Shown here piece after piece: positions 47,540 through 59,633 of a stretch of 64,000 nucleotides of DNA. A program made the translations under genes and the position numbers. Under the pieces are notes generated by a model. The model did not search any database and was not told the DNA's origin. It worked only from the letters and a program-made list of their open reading frames with translations. Where the stretch lies: the NCBI GenBank assembly GCA_002914845.1, contig JXTC01000078.1, positions 857,506 to 921,505 on the forward strand. The letters run 5' to 3'. Source of the DNA: Trema orientale (lineage: Eukaryota > Streptophyta > Magnoliopsida > Rosales > Cannabaceae). Position 1 is the stretch's first letter. Every line of letters begins with the position of its first letter.

Positions 47540-47860
47540 CATACATGGCCCCTTCAATTAAGCCGGTTTCTTGGTATCCTACAAAACCGGGATGGCTTGA
47601 ACTCAACAAGGATAGCCCTGCTTGGAGCTCCAAGTCCTTCTACCTGTAGTGGTATATTTTGCAGCCGTCGGATTTTATTAAGGGTTACTTTGTATGTCCT
47701 CTTGCTAATGGTTTGCTTTTGAAGCGAAGTTATTAACAATTGTTTAGGGAGCCAATATTCCCACTAGGAGAATGGATGGTCTAATCTAATTCAGTTTATG
47801 TGGTTGCGTTGATTAAAGAGACTTCATTCCATTCCTTGGAGGATTAAAGCCCATTGCCCG
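47540..47860 (+). pseudogene. LINE-type RNase H-like fragment
   Basis: SWYPTKPGWLELNKDSPAW (about 47560-47625) matches the W.PPP.GW.KLNTDG start of plant L1-type RNase H-like domains. Continuing in shifting frames are FAFEAKLLT (about 47710), text corresponding to GWxNLxxESDSxYVV (about 47775-47805), and HSIPWRIKAHCPN (about 47828-47865), as in the VPWRLRARW block. Stops and frameshifts break it throughout. Only this C-terminal scrap of a LINE remains. Confidence 0.6.
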
Positions 47861-48444
47861 AATGTATTCTAATTTATCACAAATATTTGGTTTAGTGTCT
47901 TTTTGGTTGTTTTTGCCAAACTCCGTACTTTTTTCTCATTTACTAATTGAGTATGATTACTAGGAGTTGTTGACTCTGAAAGAGAGGTGGTCTCTTATTT
48001 CAAACATATTAGACGCTTGAGTTCTGCCTTGATGTTTCTAGATTGGCATGTCTCTATACATTTAAAAAAGAATGAGTTGAGAAAGAAAGTGACACAACTT
48101 ATCTATGTAAGGAAATTTTGGAACTTCTATCTTGATATATTGAAAGCCCTTATAACTACACTATGCTACAAGTAACTGTAAGGCTCAAGAAAAGGTTCAC
48201 CATCTCAAGTAGTTAATAGATAATCGTACCTAAACCAGTTTAGGATTGTGTCTATAAGCAAACTAGCTCCATTTATGTTCATTGAAGTAGATCAGCAATA
48301 TAATACACAGTTCTTGAGACGGGTAGAGAAACGAAGACTGTCTTTAAGGCTCAAGGCCAAGGAAATAATGTAAACCACCCAAGTCCATCAAGTAAAAGTT
48401 TTGTTTAACTAAAGACCTAATCAATCAAATAAGAATGGCGTTCT
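47861..48444. other. Flank between LINE scrap and gypsy element, no gene seen
   Basis: No coding region is supported. The AAACC target duplicate of the next element lies at 48445-48449. Confidence 0.4.
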
Positions 48445-48449
48445 AAACC

Positions 48450-50525
48450 TGTCATGACCTAAAACTTGGGCTAGTGGCAAAAGAGAAATTTTACGAAGAT
48501 AGAAAATTCTTTAATTTATTTTAAAAAGGTCGTGAACCTCTCTCATATTTCGTATACACCATCAAACATAGATCGAATAATAACCAGAAAATATAATTCA
48601 AATTTAAGTTCAAATATTATCATCATCTACAACAAATATCAAATACTAAAATGGCATACATAAAGTTCACAGATTTAATAGAAAATGGTAATCTTGATTC
48701 AATACTAAATCAAAATCCAAACAATCCAAACACCACAGTGATACCAAGCTTCTAGCATTATCAAAACAATGAACTACCGTCAAATATAGCCTATTTAATC
48801 CTCTTGATCACCCAAGTCACATTGAATACCCCCTGAGAAAGGAAGGTAGGTGGTTAGCATAAAATATCAAGTAAGAAAGCAGTTACCTTATTTGAAAACA
48901 TTTTAGTGATGAAATATTCCTGCATAGTTAGTTTAATCCGAAGCATACATATATAATAGTCCAAAACTAGTAATCTATATGTATATATAAAACAGTACAG
49001 TCAAAACCATTCAATTTATCAACACATGTCACAAATCAACCCATACTCATGAGCTCACATCCTCTCATCAATGGAAACCCACGATGATGGTATTAAGTAT
49101 ACCGAACAACCTGCCTGACCCCTAAGCCCATACTTAGAAGAGACACCCATGTGTTGCCTATCAGATCTAGAGGGGCAACTGTATTACCTATACCGATGGC
49201 TGGGCACATAGCGCTATACTATAAACAAACAATGCTAACATGGTGCTCATGTATGATCCTATGACACGTGCAATACAGAACTGAAGTGTGAAAATAGTCG
49301 TGATTTGATTTTTCAATAAAATATACATATTAAGTTTTATAGAAAAAGGGGCAGCATAACGACCCTATTTTGATATACTCAAAAATAACATACTCTCAGA
49401 AAAGTCTCAGAGTAATACAATATATATCATACAATCAAATTCTATCACATATATCCAAAATAGTTATAAAATTATGTTTGTCATCATTAAGTTTTAATAA
49501 AAAATGAAGTAAAATAGAGATAATTGAATCCCACCTTACTAGAATAGCGATACCATACTATTAGAACTTTAAGGTATTATTAGACGATCGTTTGGAGGGT
49601 CAGGAACCAATTTTAAGCCTTTGATTGCTCACTTGTGAAACATCAACTTCTTAACAGAGCTTCAAATCAACAAACAGATCTCTTTACTAAATTCCTAGCA
49701 CTTAAAATAGCTAGGTTAGATATATAATTTGTTCAATTCGGCTCTGGACCGAAACTGAACAAGTGGCACAAAAACATGGTAAATTTTATCCGTTCGATTT
49801 CATTTTTATGCTATTCACCAGATATAGTAAATATATATATCGATTTTCTCAATTTCTCGACTACATTCCAAAAATGATATCAAAAACACAGTCCAACGGT
49901 CCGAACAAAAGTCAAATTCAAGCTTCAATAACTCAAAAATGGTAACTTCAAACCGGTCAAAATGGAGCCACGAGATAGATACCTAGAGATTCCTCTTGAT
50001 GATACGAACAAAATGAGCCCAAGAACGTGACCTGAAATGGTCTAAAACGACACGGGAAATTCAAAGTCTTCCACGGACAAAAATGGTGTTTTCCGGCAAC
50101 ATTGGCTCTGTGGCGGCAAGGGACTGGTGGCTTAGTGGCAGTGCAGGACCGGTGGCCCAGTGGCTTTCTAGCTGCGCAGCAAGGCAGCACCGGCAGTCCT
50201 CATGGCCAGACGACGGCTAGTAGTAGCATGGCAAGCTTTAGCTTCTTCGGTGGCGTCTTCATCTGAGAGAGATCATGAGGAAGAGAGAGAAAGAAGAGAG
50301 GTGAAATAAGGTGGTCCACGTGGCCCTACAGTAATGGATTATGCAATTTTAAAAAATTGCACAATAGTCGCTCATTTTTTAGAACTCTTTCAATTACATC
50401 CTCAAAAATTGTAATTTAGTCCTAGTTTCCGAGGAAACTTTAGAATTAAATTCTTCTATTATTTAATCTAGAAATTGATAAAATTCCCTCTATTATTTTA
50501 CCCTCTTAAAATCCAGGTTTTTATA
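48450..50525 (-). repeat. 3' LTR of the gypsy element
   Basis: About 2.08 kb. It is colinear with 55245-57274 over nearly its whole length. Its 5' terminal TG has become TA (TATAAAAACC). It contains the GC-rich GGCGGCAAGGGACTGGTGGC segment near 50112-50220, also seen in the other copy. Confidence 0.9.
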
Positions 50526-50540
50526 TTCTCCCCTCCTTAT
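50526..50540 (-). other. Polypurine tract of the gypsy element
   Basis: The minus strand reads ATAAGGAGGGGAGAA immediately before the 3' LTR, a standard plant gypsy plus-strand priming tract. Confidence 0.88.
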
Positions 50541-50582
50541 AGGAATTTTGTCCTGAAATTCAAATACAAGTCAAGGTTTATA

Positions 50583-53500
50583 TCACAATACAACTTCAAA
50601 CTGAAAGTTAAACAAGTGAGGGTACCTCTCATACATCTCCGTCTCAAGATCCCAAGTAGCCTCATCTTCCTTGTGATGTTCCCAAAGCACCTTGAGAAGT
50701 AGAATTTCGCTGCTGCGAAGTATCTTCAACTCCTTTGCCAACAAACGAACTGGCTGCTCTTCATAGGACACATCTTCTTGGATTAGTATATGCATATATT
50801 GAATAACATAAGATAGGTCTGGTGTATACTTCTTCAACATCGACACATGGAACACCTTATGCACATGGCCCAACTATAGATGTAGATTCAAGCGACATGC
50901 CACTGGTCTGATTCTCTCAGTGATCTTAAGGAAACCAATTTACCCTGGAGTAAGCTTGTCCTTAACTCCAAATCTTGTAACACTATGTCTTAGAGTCACT
51001 TTTAAGAATACAAAATCACCAGTATCAAACACTACCTCACACCTCTTAGGGTCTGCATCACTCTTCTAGTGACTCTGAATCTCCTCGAGTCTCTCTTGGA
51101 CTTCCTTGATCTTCTCAGTAATCTCCTTAATCAATTCAAGTCCAAAAGTCACATACTTTTCAGGTTATGCCTAACACAATGGTGATGTACATGGCCTACC
51201 ATATAGCATCTTTATATGAAGCCACACCTACACTAGTCTAGTAACTATTATTATAAGTCAATTCCACAAAAGGAAGATGGTCATCCTAGTTTCCACTAAA
51301 ATCCAATATACAACAATGTAGCGTGTCCTGAAAAATCTGAATGGCCCTTTTAGATTGGCCATCTGTCTTAAGATAGTGAGCTGTACTAATATCTAACTGC
51401 ATACTAAATGCTTTTTGCAAGGCTTTCTAGAACTTAGAAGTAAACATCAGGTCTCTGCTAGAAACTATGCTCGAAGACATATCATGCAAGCATTTGATAT
51501 TCTCCATATATAGTTTACTGAGCTTAGTTAGTGGGTAGTCAATCCTTATCGATATAAAGTGAGCACTCTTCGTCCACCGATTGACTATCACCCAAACTAC
51601 GTCATTCTTTCTCAAGGTCTTAGGCAAACTGGTCACGAAGTCTGTCGTGACCTTATCCCATTTTCACTCCAAAATAGGTAATGACTGAAGTAACCCAGCT
51701 AGCCTCTAGTAGTTAGCCTTGACCTGCTGACAAGTCAAACACTTAGCCACAAAGGTAACAACATCCTTCTTCATGCCTTTCCATCAGTACTATAATTTCA
51801 AGTTTCAGTACATCTTAGTACTATTGGGATGTACAATAAACTTTGATTTGTAAGCCTCAGTTAGAATGGTTTCTCGAAGATTAGGGTCATTTTCCACACC
51901 TAACTTCCCATTAAAAAGTGGGACCCTTCTCCATTAGTGCTCTAACTATTTAACTATTTCCCATTCTGAAGCTGGTTCCAGATTGTCCTCACTTCCCATC
52001 TTATCATTGACTCTGCTAGATAGTTTGGAGAAGTGATGGTAAAATCAGAATGTTGCTAAGGCAGGCAACTCTTCCACTCTCAAAGTACTGCAAGTTACAG
52101 TCACCAATCGCAGTTGAGTTCTTCCAATCCTCAAACACTAGTATAGCTACTACACCATGAGGTTTTCTACTCAGTGCATCAGCTACCCACATTGGCCTTG
52201 CAAGGGTGAAACTGTAGGTCGACGTCAAAATCCTCCATATACTCAACCTACCTTTGTTGTCTCAAGTTTAGATCCTTTTGAGTTAAGAAAAACTTCAAAT
52301 TCTTGTGATCAAAGAATATGTCGAACTTCATATCATATAAGTGACATCTCCAAATCTTCAATGCAAAGATCACTACTGCAAGTTCTAGGTCATGGGTGGG
52401 ATAGTTCCTCTCATGTGGCTTCAACGGATGAGAAACATAGGCCATAACTCGATCATTCTACATCAAGACGCATCCCAAACTCGTCTTTGAAGCATCAGTA
52501 TACACCACATAAGGCTCATTACTATCAGGAGCCATAAGAACGGGTGCTGTCATCAAACTGCGCTTCAACCTCACAAAAGATTCTTCACTTTTATGATCCC
52601 AAATGAACCTGACATCCTTCTTGGTCAACTTGGTCAAAGGCGAAGCAATTCTCGAGAAATCTTGCACAAAACGAAGGTAATAGCCTGCCAAACCGAGGAA
52701 ACTTTGTACTTCTGTCATAATTTTTGATTTTTCTGACTCTAGAGTAGCTTCAATCTTAGCAGGATTGACTGAAATACCTCCATGAGAGATCAAATGCCCC
52801 AAGAGTTTCACTTCTGATATCCAAAAGTCACACTTCGATTTCTAGGCATACAACCGATGATCTCTCAAAGTCTTAAGTACTATCCTCAAGTGTTCAGCAT
52901 GCTCTTCTTGAGTCTTGGTATACACCCTGATTTCGTTTATGAATATAACCACAAAATGATCCAAATACAGCCTAAAAATTTGATTCATGAGATCCATAAA
53001 GGCTACAGGAGCATTTATCAAACCAAACGGCATTACTAGAAACACAAAGTAACCATAATGAGTTCTGAATGCTCTCTTTGGTAATCTTCAACTGATAATA
53101 ACTGAATCTCAAATCAATCTTAGAGAAGAATCTTGAACCATCGAGTTGATCAAACAACTTATCTATCCTTGGCAAAGGATACTTGTTCTTCACTGTCAGC
53201 TGATTCAACTTCCTATAATCCACACAATATCTTAATAAACCATCGGCTTTCTTCGCAAACAAAATAGGAGCACCCAAAGGAGAAGTGCTACTTCGAATGA
53301 AGGCTTTGGAAATCAAGTCATCCAACTATTCTCTCTATTCTTCCATTTCAGCATGAGTCATGTGATAGGCTGGAATAGAAACTGGCCAAGCTCTAGGAAC
53401 TAGTTCAATTCGGAACTCAATCTCCCTATCTGGTGGTAACCCTAGTAAGTCTTCAAGAAACACCTTCGAATACGCACTCACTACTAGAATCCATAGGTCT

Positions 53501-53900
53501 TGATCGTCTATCCTCACCTCGTCATCAATGGCAAATAAGTTCCCACAATACTCGAGTCTCTTCCTTCCACCTATACATGCTTTCAGAATAGAACTTGGCT
53601 TTAATAGATTCATTCTAGCTTAATAGATAATGGGATGTCCATCACTTGAAAAAAGAGTCATCTGCTTCATATGACAGTCTATAATAGCTCAGTACTTAGA
53701 CAACCAATCTATACCGAGTATCACGTTATATTGTCCTATAGGTAACAGAATGAAATCCACAAGCAACTTTCTATCACCAATTACAACAAGAAAAGATTTA
53801 CACACACTAGTCACATTGTATACTCCTCCCATAGATGTACCCAATGTCAATACATAATACAAATTACAAAATTCCAACCCCAACAGTTAAGCAAACAACA
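50583..53900 (-). pseudogene. Gypsy pol: protease, RT, RNase H, integrase, chromodomain-like end
   Basis: The retropepsin-like part has LPIGQYNVILGIDWLSKY (about 53700). RT has [38 protein letters not shown] and [17 protein letters not shown]. The catalytic box normally FIDDIL reads FINEIR, so both Asp are lost. RNase H-like text includes GGISVNPAKIEA, PYVVYTDASKTSLGCVLM and FDHKNLKFFLTQKDLNLRQQ. The integrase core retains DFVTSLPKTL and WTKSAHF, but the second Asp motif SDRD reads SSRD. The end has HKVFHVSMLKKYTPD and LLKVLWEHHKEDEATWDLET, the chromodomain-like tail, with the stop at 50583. Numerous stops (for example near 53335, 53690, 52458 and 51427) and a shift near 52990 break it. Confidence 0.9.
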
Positions 53901-54252
53901 AATGTATGAATGAATGGGATGTAACAGTACTAAACAAAATATGTGCCCAAGAGTATGAAATAAGGATCATACCATCAACAGCACCTCAACTTGTGCGATC
54001 CTGAGTGTCGTCAGCTCCAGTAAATGCATAGGCTTTGCCAGTCAATTTACCATTCTTTTTGTTGCCTCTCCCTTAACCAGGACGACTGCTGCTAGATCCT
54101 AGACTACTACTACGATATACACCCCCACCCTGACTCCGTGAAGCATGAAGAGTCCAAAAATTCTGAGTGTAACCCTGGGGGCGGTACTGATGCTGATAAG
54201 GGTGAGGGAAAGTGAAGACCTGTGAAACACCATGTGACTGTTGCAGCCTTGC

Positions 54253-55101
54253 CTAAGTGTTTTGGTAAGAAACAGAACTTGATTGGCTCCCATGCAGTCC
54301 TCCTTGAGAAAGAGGAGATTTCTGCAAATGATTGGGATATTCCATCTTCCTATGGCCCAACTGGCCACAAGAAAAACATCCTCCATAAGGACTACCTCTG
54401 TTACCCCCTAATGAACCACTACTGTTCGAACTTCCACTATTCAGAGTACACTGGGTTGACCACTGCACCTGATTCCTTCCGGTTGCTTTCCTATCATTAC
54501 CTCTACACTGATTCCTCTTGGAATCCAATCCCTTTTCGATGGCTTCTGCCCACTGGGTAACCACTACAATCTCAGGAAGAGAATAGAAGGTTTGTGTTCT
54601 ATTTTTATTGAAAATATTCTGATTCGGACGACTCCTGAACTTAGTAACTCGGTATTTCTCACTAGTATTCGGTCCAATGGCAATACTTGCAAACTCCATG
54701 AACTCCATCAGAGACTCATTCACTGTCTTGTTGCCTTAAAAAAATGTCTTAAATTGGTTCACAATTTTGTCCTACTTGTCCTCGTTGGCATATTGTGTCC
54801 TGAAAAGTCATTCAAAGTCCTCCCAGGTTATACTTACTATATTCTGCATCCATTCAACTATCGCCCACTAACGAATGGCACTCCTCGTCAGACGGGTGAT
54901 GACAAAGATCGCTCAAAACTCCACCAAAGTGTCTAGGGCTTGAAAATGCCTCTCCATCTCATGCACCCAAGTAATCACTGTAAGAGATTCTAGTTTCCCA
55001 TCATGCTGCTCTGATTGGAGGCGCATAAATTGCTGAAGATAATCGGACTAATCCATTCCATATTCCCTTGGAGCTAGAGGCTAATAGTCTAGATTGCTCA
55101 T
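54253..55101 (-). pseudogene. Gypsy gag with altered zinc knuckle
   Basis: The minus-strand ATG at 55101 starts MSNLDY. Retrotrans_gag-like motifs follow: WVHEMERHFQALDT (about 54960), TWEDFE with LFRTQYA (about 54820) and ESLMEFMEFA (about 54715). The zinc knuckle CFSCGQLGHRKMEYP (about 54370-54330) has lost its last Cys (Tyr). In-frame stops occur at about 55084, 55051 and 54935 and between 54870 and 54735. The segment from 54253 to 53900 links gag to the protease in broken frames. Confidence 0.8.
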
Positions 55102-55244
55102 CTGGGCAAATGCCTCAGAACTCTTCTTGGAGGCATCCTTAAAAGTCTGAAACAAGATGCATGCTTGTTATAAAAACAACTTCAATCTAGTTTAATGGTG
55201 ATATGTCCGAGCTACTAAACTCAAGCTTTCAAACCACAAATTTC

Positions 55245-57274
55245 TGTCGCGACCCAAAAATCCGGCTAGTGGTAGAAGGGGAATTTTACTAAGATGGGAA
55301 TTTCTTGATTTATTTTAAGGTCTTAAAAGTTTCAATTTTCTAAAACAATCCATTTAAATAAAATATTTAGAATTTCATCTTATGATCTCTCCTACAGTTC
55401 GTATACACTTTTAAACATAGATTGAATAATAATCAGAAAACATAATTCAAATTTAAATTCAAGCATCATCATCGTCCACAACAAATATAAAATTCCAAAA
55501 TGGTAGGGAAGGAAGCCCCTTTAATCCTCTTGAACACCCAAGTTGCATTGAACACCACTTAAGGAAGGAAGGTAGGGGGTAAGCATAAAATGTTCAATAG
55601 GAAAGCAGTTACCTCGTTTGAAAATATTTTACTAATAGAAAGTTCCGGCGTAGTTAGTTTAATCCACAACATACATATATAATAATCCAAAACTGGCAGT
55701 CCATATATATATATATAAAACAGTATAGTCAAAACCATTCAATTCATAAACACATGACACAAATCAACCTATGCCTATAAGCTGACGTTCTTTCATCAAA
55801 ATGGAAACCCATGATAATAGCACTAAGTGTATCGAACAATCCACATGACATCTAAGCTCATACTCAGAGGGGACACCTATGTGTCGCCTACCAAACCTGG
55901 GGGGCTAATCGTATTGCCTACACCTCCTAAATGGGAAGGTAATTAGAGAAAACAAACCTTACGTAGGTTTACAGACTCTATACTGATAGTGGGGCACGCA
56001 TCGCCACACTATAAACCCACGATTCTAACACAATACTTATGTATGATCCTATGACACGTGAAATATAGAACTGAAGTATGAAACAGTCGTACTTTAGTTT
56101 TCCAATAAAATATGCAAGAAAAAAGAGCAGTATAACGGCCATATTTTGATATACTAAAAAATAACGTGCACTCGGAAAAGTCTCAGAGAATATAATATAT
56201 ATCATGCTATCAAATTCCATCACAGGTTTCCAAAATAGTTCTAAAATCATGTTTGTCATTATATGTTGCATAAAGTAAGTTTTAATCAAAAAAGATATAA
56301 AATAGAGGTAACATAATCCCTACCTCACTAGAATAGCGATACCACGTTGTTGGAACCTCAAGATATCGTTGGACAATCACTCGAAGGGTTGGCAACCAAT
56401 TCCAAGCCCTCGATCGCTCACTTGTGAAAAATTAACTTCTTAACAGAGCTTCAAATGAAGAAACAAATATCTTCACTAAATTCCTAGCACCGAAAATAGC
56501 TAGGTTAGACATATAATTCGTCTAATTTGGGTCTGGACCAAAACCAGACTGGTGGCATGCAAAACGAAGTAAATCTTAGCTGCCCGATTTCTTTTTTCGT
56601 TACGATCACCAAATATATTCAATATATATATATCAATCTTCTCTCTTTCTTGAGTACATTCTAAAAATGACATTAAAAACACAATTCAATGGTCTGATCA
56701 AAAGTGAAATTCAAGCTCAAACAACTCAAAAATAGAAACTTTCAAACTCGGCAAAATAGAGTCACGATATAGATACACGGAGATTTCCTCGATGATACGA
56801 ATCCAACGAGTCCAAGAATACAACCTGAAACAGTCTGGAATGATGCCGGAAATTCAAAGTCTTCCGCGACCTAAAATGCCTTATTTAGGCGACGGTGGCG
56901 GCGCAGGATCGGTGGTGCAGCTTCTTGGCGATGCGACAAGGCATTACCGAGGGTCCTCGTGGCTGGACGATGGCTGGTGGCAGCTCGGTGAGCTTTGGCT
57001 CCTTCGGCGGCATCTTTGTCTGAGAGAGAATAGAGAGAGATCATGTGGAAGAGAGAGATAGAGGAGAGGTAAAATGAGGTGGTCCATGTGGCCTTACTGT
57101 AATAGACTATGTAATTTTTAAAAATTGCTCAATAGTCCCTCATTTTTTAGAACTCTTCCAATTTTTTCCTAAAAAATTATAGTTTAGTCATTCTTTGCAA
57201 AGAAACTTTACAATTAAATTCCTCTAAAATTGGTAAAATTCTCAATTACCTCTCTTAAAATCCAGGTTTTTACA
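55245..57274 (-). repeat. 5' LTR of the gypsy element
   Basis: 2.03 kb, starting (minus) TGTAAAAACCTGGATTTTAA and ending GGGTCGCGACA. The sequence just inside (minus GAAATTTGTGGTTTGAAAGC) is the primer-binding position but does not resemble the usual tRNA-Met complement; the primer is not identified. Confidence 0.9.
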
Positions 57275-57279
57275 AAACC

Positions 57280-57581
57280 AACAAAGCATGATATCGTACA
57301 TGTGAAAAATGTCTTTACACCAATGATTTGATCATCAATATTAAGTTGTAAATAAATCACACATTTCCATTTGAAAACATGAGAAACTAATTATCCCATG
57401 ACCTCTAATTGACAAAACTCTCCACGTATATAATGCTGAGATTAGTTTAATACAAATTGAAAGTTTAAAAACTTAAGAAACTATTGAAATGAATTTGAAT
57501 AGGGTAACTTCCCAAGACATTAATTTCTTAGCTCTTTAAGTTGGAACATAGGTACGTAACTTTTCTTGTAAATCACTAGTA
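57280..57581. other. Island of non-transposon DNA between gypsy and MIR169
   Basis: No coding sequence is seen. Together with the next feature it is the only stretch between 48 and 63 kb that belongs to no recognised transposon. It would lie downstream of the MIR169 hairpin on the minus strand. Confidence 0.5.
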
Positions 57582-57806
57582 AGGTCTTAAGAATTTCACA
57601 TGAGAAGTAGAGAAGCAAATGTGGCTAGAGAATGACTCGCCAATATTGGTATGTGCTCATCTCATCACCTTAAGCTTAGCTAGCTAGCTATCCTTATATA
57701 GCCGACTAGCTTCTTTTTTTTCTCAAAGAGAACTGTACGTACAGCGGCAAGTCATCCTTGGCTACACTCAACTCTCTACCTCTTCACGCAAAATTCCTGA
57801 CCAAAA
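57582..57806 (-). ncRNA. MIR169: MIR169 microRNA precursor, second locus
   Basis: On the minus strand the mature segment (57764-57744) begins TAGCCAAGGATGACTTGCCG and ends in C, a miR169 family variant. The opposite arm (57641-57621, minus) reads GGCGAGTCATTCTCTAGCCA followed by C and pairs with it with a few mismatches. The loop is about 100 nt and AGCT-rich. The lower stem and flanks match the first locus: GAATTTTGCGTGAAGAGGTA before the miRNA and TTCTCTACTTCTCATGTGA after the star, against GAATTTTGCATAAGAGGCAG and CTCTTCTTCTCATGTGA at 4.9-5.1 kb. So it is a paralogue. The target would again be NF-YA mRNA. An LTR begins 76 bp upstream of the mature 5' end, so whether it is still transcribed is open. 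Confidence 0.88.
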
Positions 57807-57839
57807 ACCTATAATATTCAATGTATTCATGTATGTGTT

Positions 57840-59511
57840 TGTTAATTCCATAAAATTAGAGTTATCTAATGCTAATTTACCATAACTTTTGCTATGTTCT
57901 TATTTTAATTAAGTTGTTTCAATTATTTTCTAGTTGTTTTAATATTTTGTTCGTTTACGTTGATAGGAGAATGAAATAAAAGTATTTGATACAAAATAAG
58001 GTGAATTTGTGCTTCGAATGGGCCTTTCAAACTATTACAAAGTTGAATCCGATACAGATGTAACGCAATGAAAATAAGGTAAATCGGAGCTAAAACGAAG
58101 AAACGGTGCACCTGTAAAGCCGCGGCACAAGACCAGTGAAAACGTAGCACTGCGGTGTCGAAAGTGGCACTGCAACACCAACTCTAGGGAAGTTTTGGTG
58201 CCGCAGCACCAAAAATGGCACTGTGGCACCACCTTTTGCGTCCTAGGTCAATAATAGACGGCTAAGATTAATGTTTTGACGATCCAAAGGCCTAAATTCG
58301 GCCTGCCTTAAGTTTGCAAGAGCCACCTCGTTAAAGCCCTATCTTTGGGGTTGTAAGATGCATGTTGAGTAGAGAGAAAGAGAGGGAGGCAGCCATAGAA
58401 GGAGAAGAATAAGAGGAAGAAAAAGAAGAAGATATGCTCTAATCTTCCGTTTCTTGATTTCTTCCATAACATATATACCATTCTTTGTTCATACTATCTT
58501 TTATATATTTTCTTGTAAGTGTTTCTTTGTATTTTCATTATTTACAGAGTGATATTGCTGAGAGTAAATCTCCGAGGAAGGATTCAATTGAGCAAAAACT
58601 AATTTTAGAGGAGGAGATTGAGAACCTCCATGAACACCTTCAAGCACTTCAAAGAGGTGGAATTCTAAAACTCTTTTTTATTAAATATTTGTATTTCTTT
58701 ATTCTATTGTATTAAAATACTATTGTTTTCAATTTATATTATAAACTAAATATTTCTTGTCTAGTTTTACTGTATGAACCAACCTAGTAACTTGTGTTTT
58801 TTTATTTTTCTCCTCTTTTATTAACTAAATCCTTTGTTGAGTTATTTGTTTTATCTTGTACTTATTGCTTCTATTTAATTGATCACTAAATAGATTGTGA
58901 GTGAAATTTCTATGAGCTTGGAAAAGGGATTAGAAATGTGGACTTAGGTAAAACAATATAAGATTACCTAGTTTGGGGTAAGTTTGCATAGGATAGGAAT
59001 ATACCTATGTGACTTGTACAACCTCTTTGAGAATTACTAAACTCAATGAATCTAGCCAATTTAAGTTAGGAGTAACATATTAGCTTATCTAGGTGTTTTC
59101 ACTTATGTCTTGGAAAGGAGTTTGTGAATACATTTGAATTTTCGGTTGACAACTGTAGTAGATTAATTAATTTAAGAGAGAAATTATAAAATAACATGAC
59201 AAGAGAATGGTTGGGGAATTAGTAAACTTAGACATTTTGCATGCTAGTTTAATTGCTTTGTTTTATTTCTTATTGATTTATCTTTTATTCATTTTACATG
59301 CTAGTTTAGTCGCTTTGTTTATTTCTTCAAAATCTATATATCATTTGTTTGGATAAAGTTAAGGTTGAGATAATTTTGATATGTAGCATTGAATTAGAAA
59401 TCAATCCTTGTAGGGTTTGATACTCTACTTCCATATCTATATTACTTCTAACCATGTGCACTTGCGTGGGAGTGTATGAGTATAATTTATAGTTACACAT
59501 TTTAGCCAATA
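57840..59511 (+). repeat. 5' LTR of the Athila-like element
   Basis: It begins TGTTAATTCCATAAAATTAG and ends TTTTAGCCAATA. It matches the solo LTR at 32720-34348 along its length and 62211-63067 over the first half. It contains a GA-rich stretch (58370-58430) and an exon-like segment at 58550-58655 reading LEEEIENLHEHLQALQR. Confidence 0.88.
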
Positions 59512-59517
59512 AATTTT

Positions 59518-59535
59518 TGGCGCCATTGCTGGAGA
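59518..59535 (+). other. Primer-binding site, tRNA-Asp type
   Basis: TGGCGCCATTGCTGGAGA matches the complement of the plant tRNA-Asp 3' end (TGGCGCCGTTGCCGGGGA) except at three positions, all G-to-A or C-to-T changes. Athila elements are known to use this primer class. Confidence 0.75.
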
Positions 59536-59633
59536 TTGAAATACTAATTCGTATTAATATTAACACCAATCAATTTTAGCTTTAATTCAAACTTTTCATT
59601 TATTAATTTAATTTTTATTTTAGGTACTTGTCG

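Larger units (their letters stand above)
48450..57274 (-). mobile_element. Complete Ty3/gypsy chromovirus-like element, inactive, AAACC duplication
   Basis: Read on the minus strand it runs 5' LTR (57274-55245), gag, pol, polypurine tract, 3' LTR (50525-48450). LTRs are bounded by TGTAAAAACC...GCGACA (5') and TATAAAAACC...ATGACA (3'). A perfect 5-bp AAACC duplication flanks the whole (48445-48449 and 57275-57279). Pol order RT, RNase H, integrase and the chromodomain-like end place it with Tekay/Del-type chromoviruses. The LTRs differ by many substitutions and an indel of roughly 90 bp, so the insertion is old. Confidence 0.93.

Noticed and set aside
54222-54936. Plus-strand frames of 112 and 114 codons in the gypsy gag region
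   Set aside because: They lie antisense to recognisable gag and zinc-knuckle sequence on the minus strand.
56792-57061. 89-codon plus-strand frame rich in Gly, Leu and Trp
   Set aside because: It lies in the GC-rich part of the gypsy 5' LTR, is antisense to the element and is not conserved as a frame in the other LTR copy.
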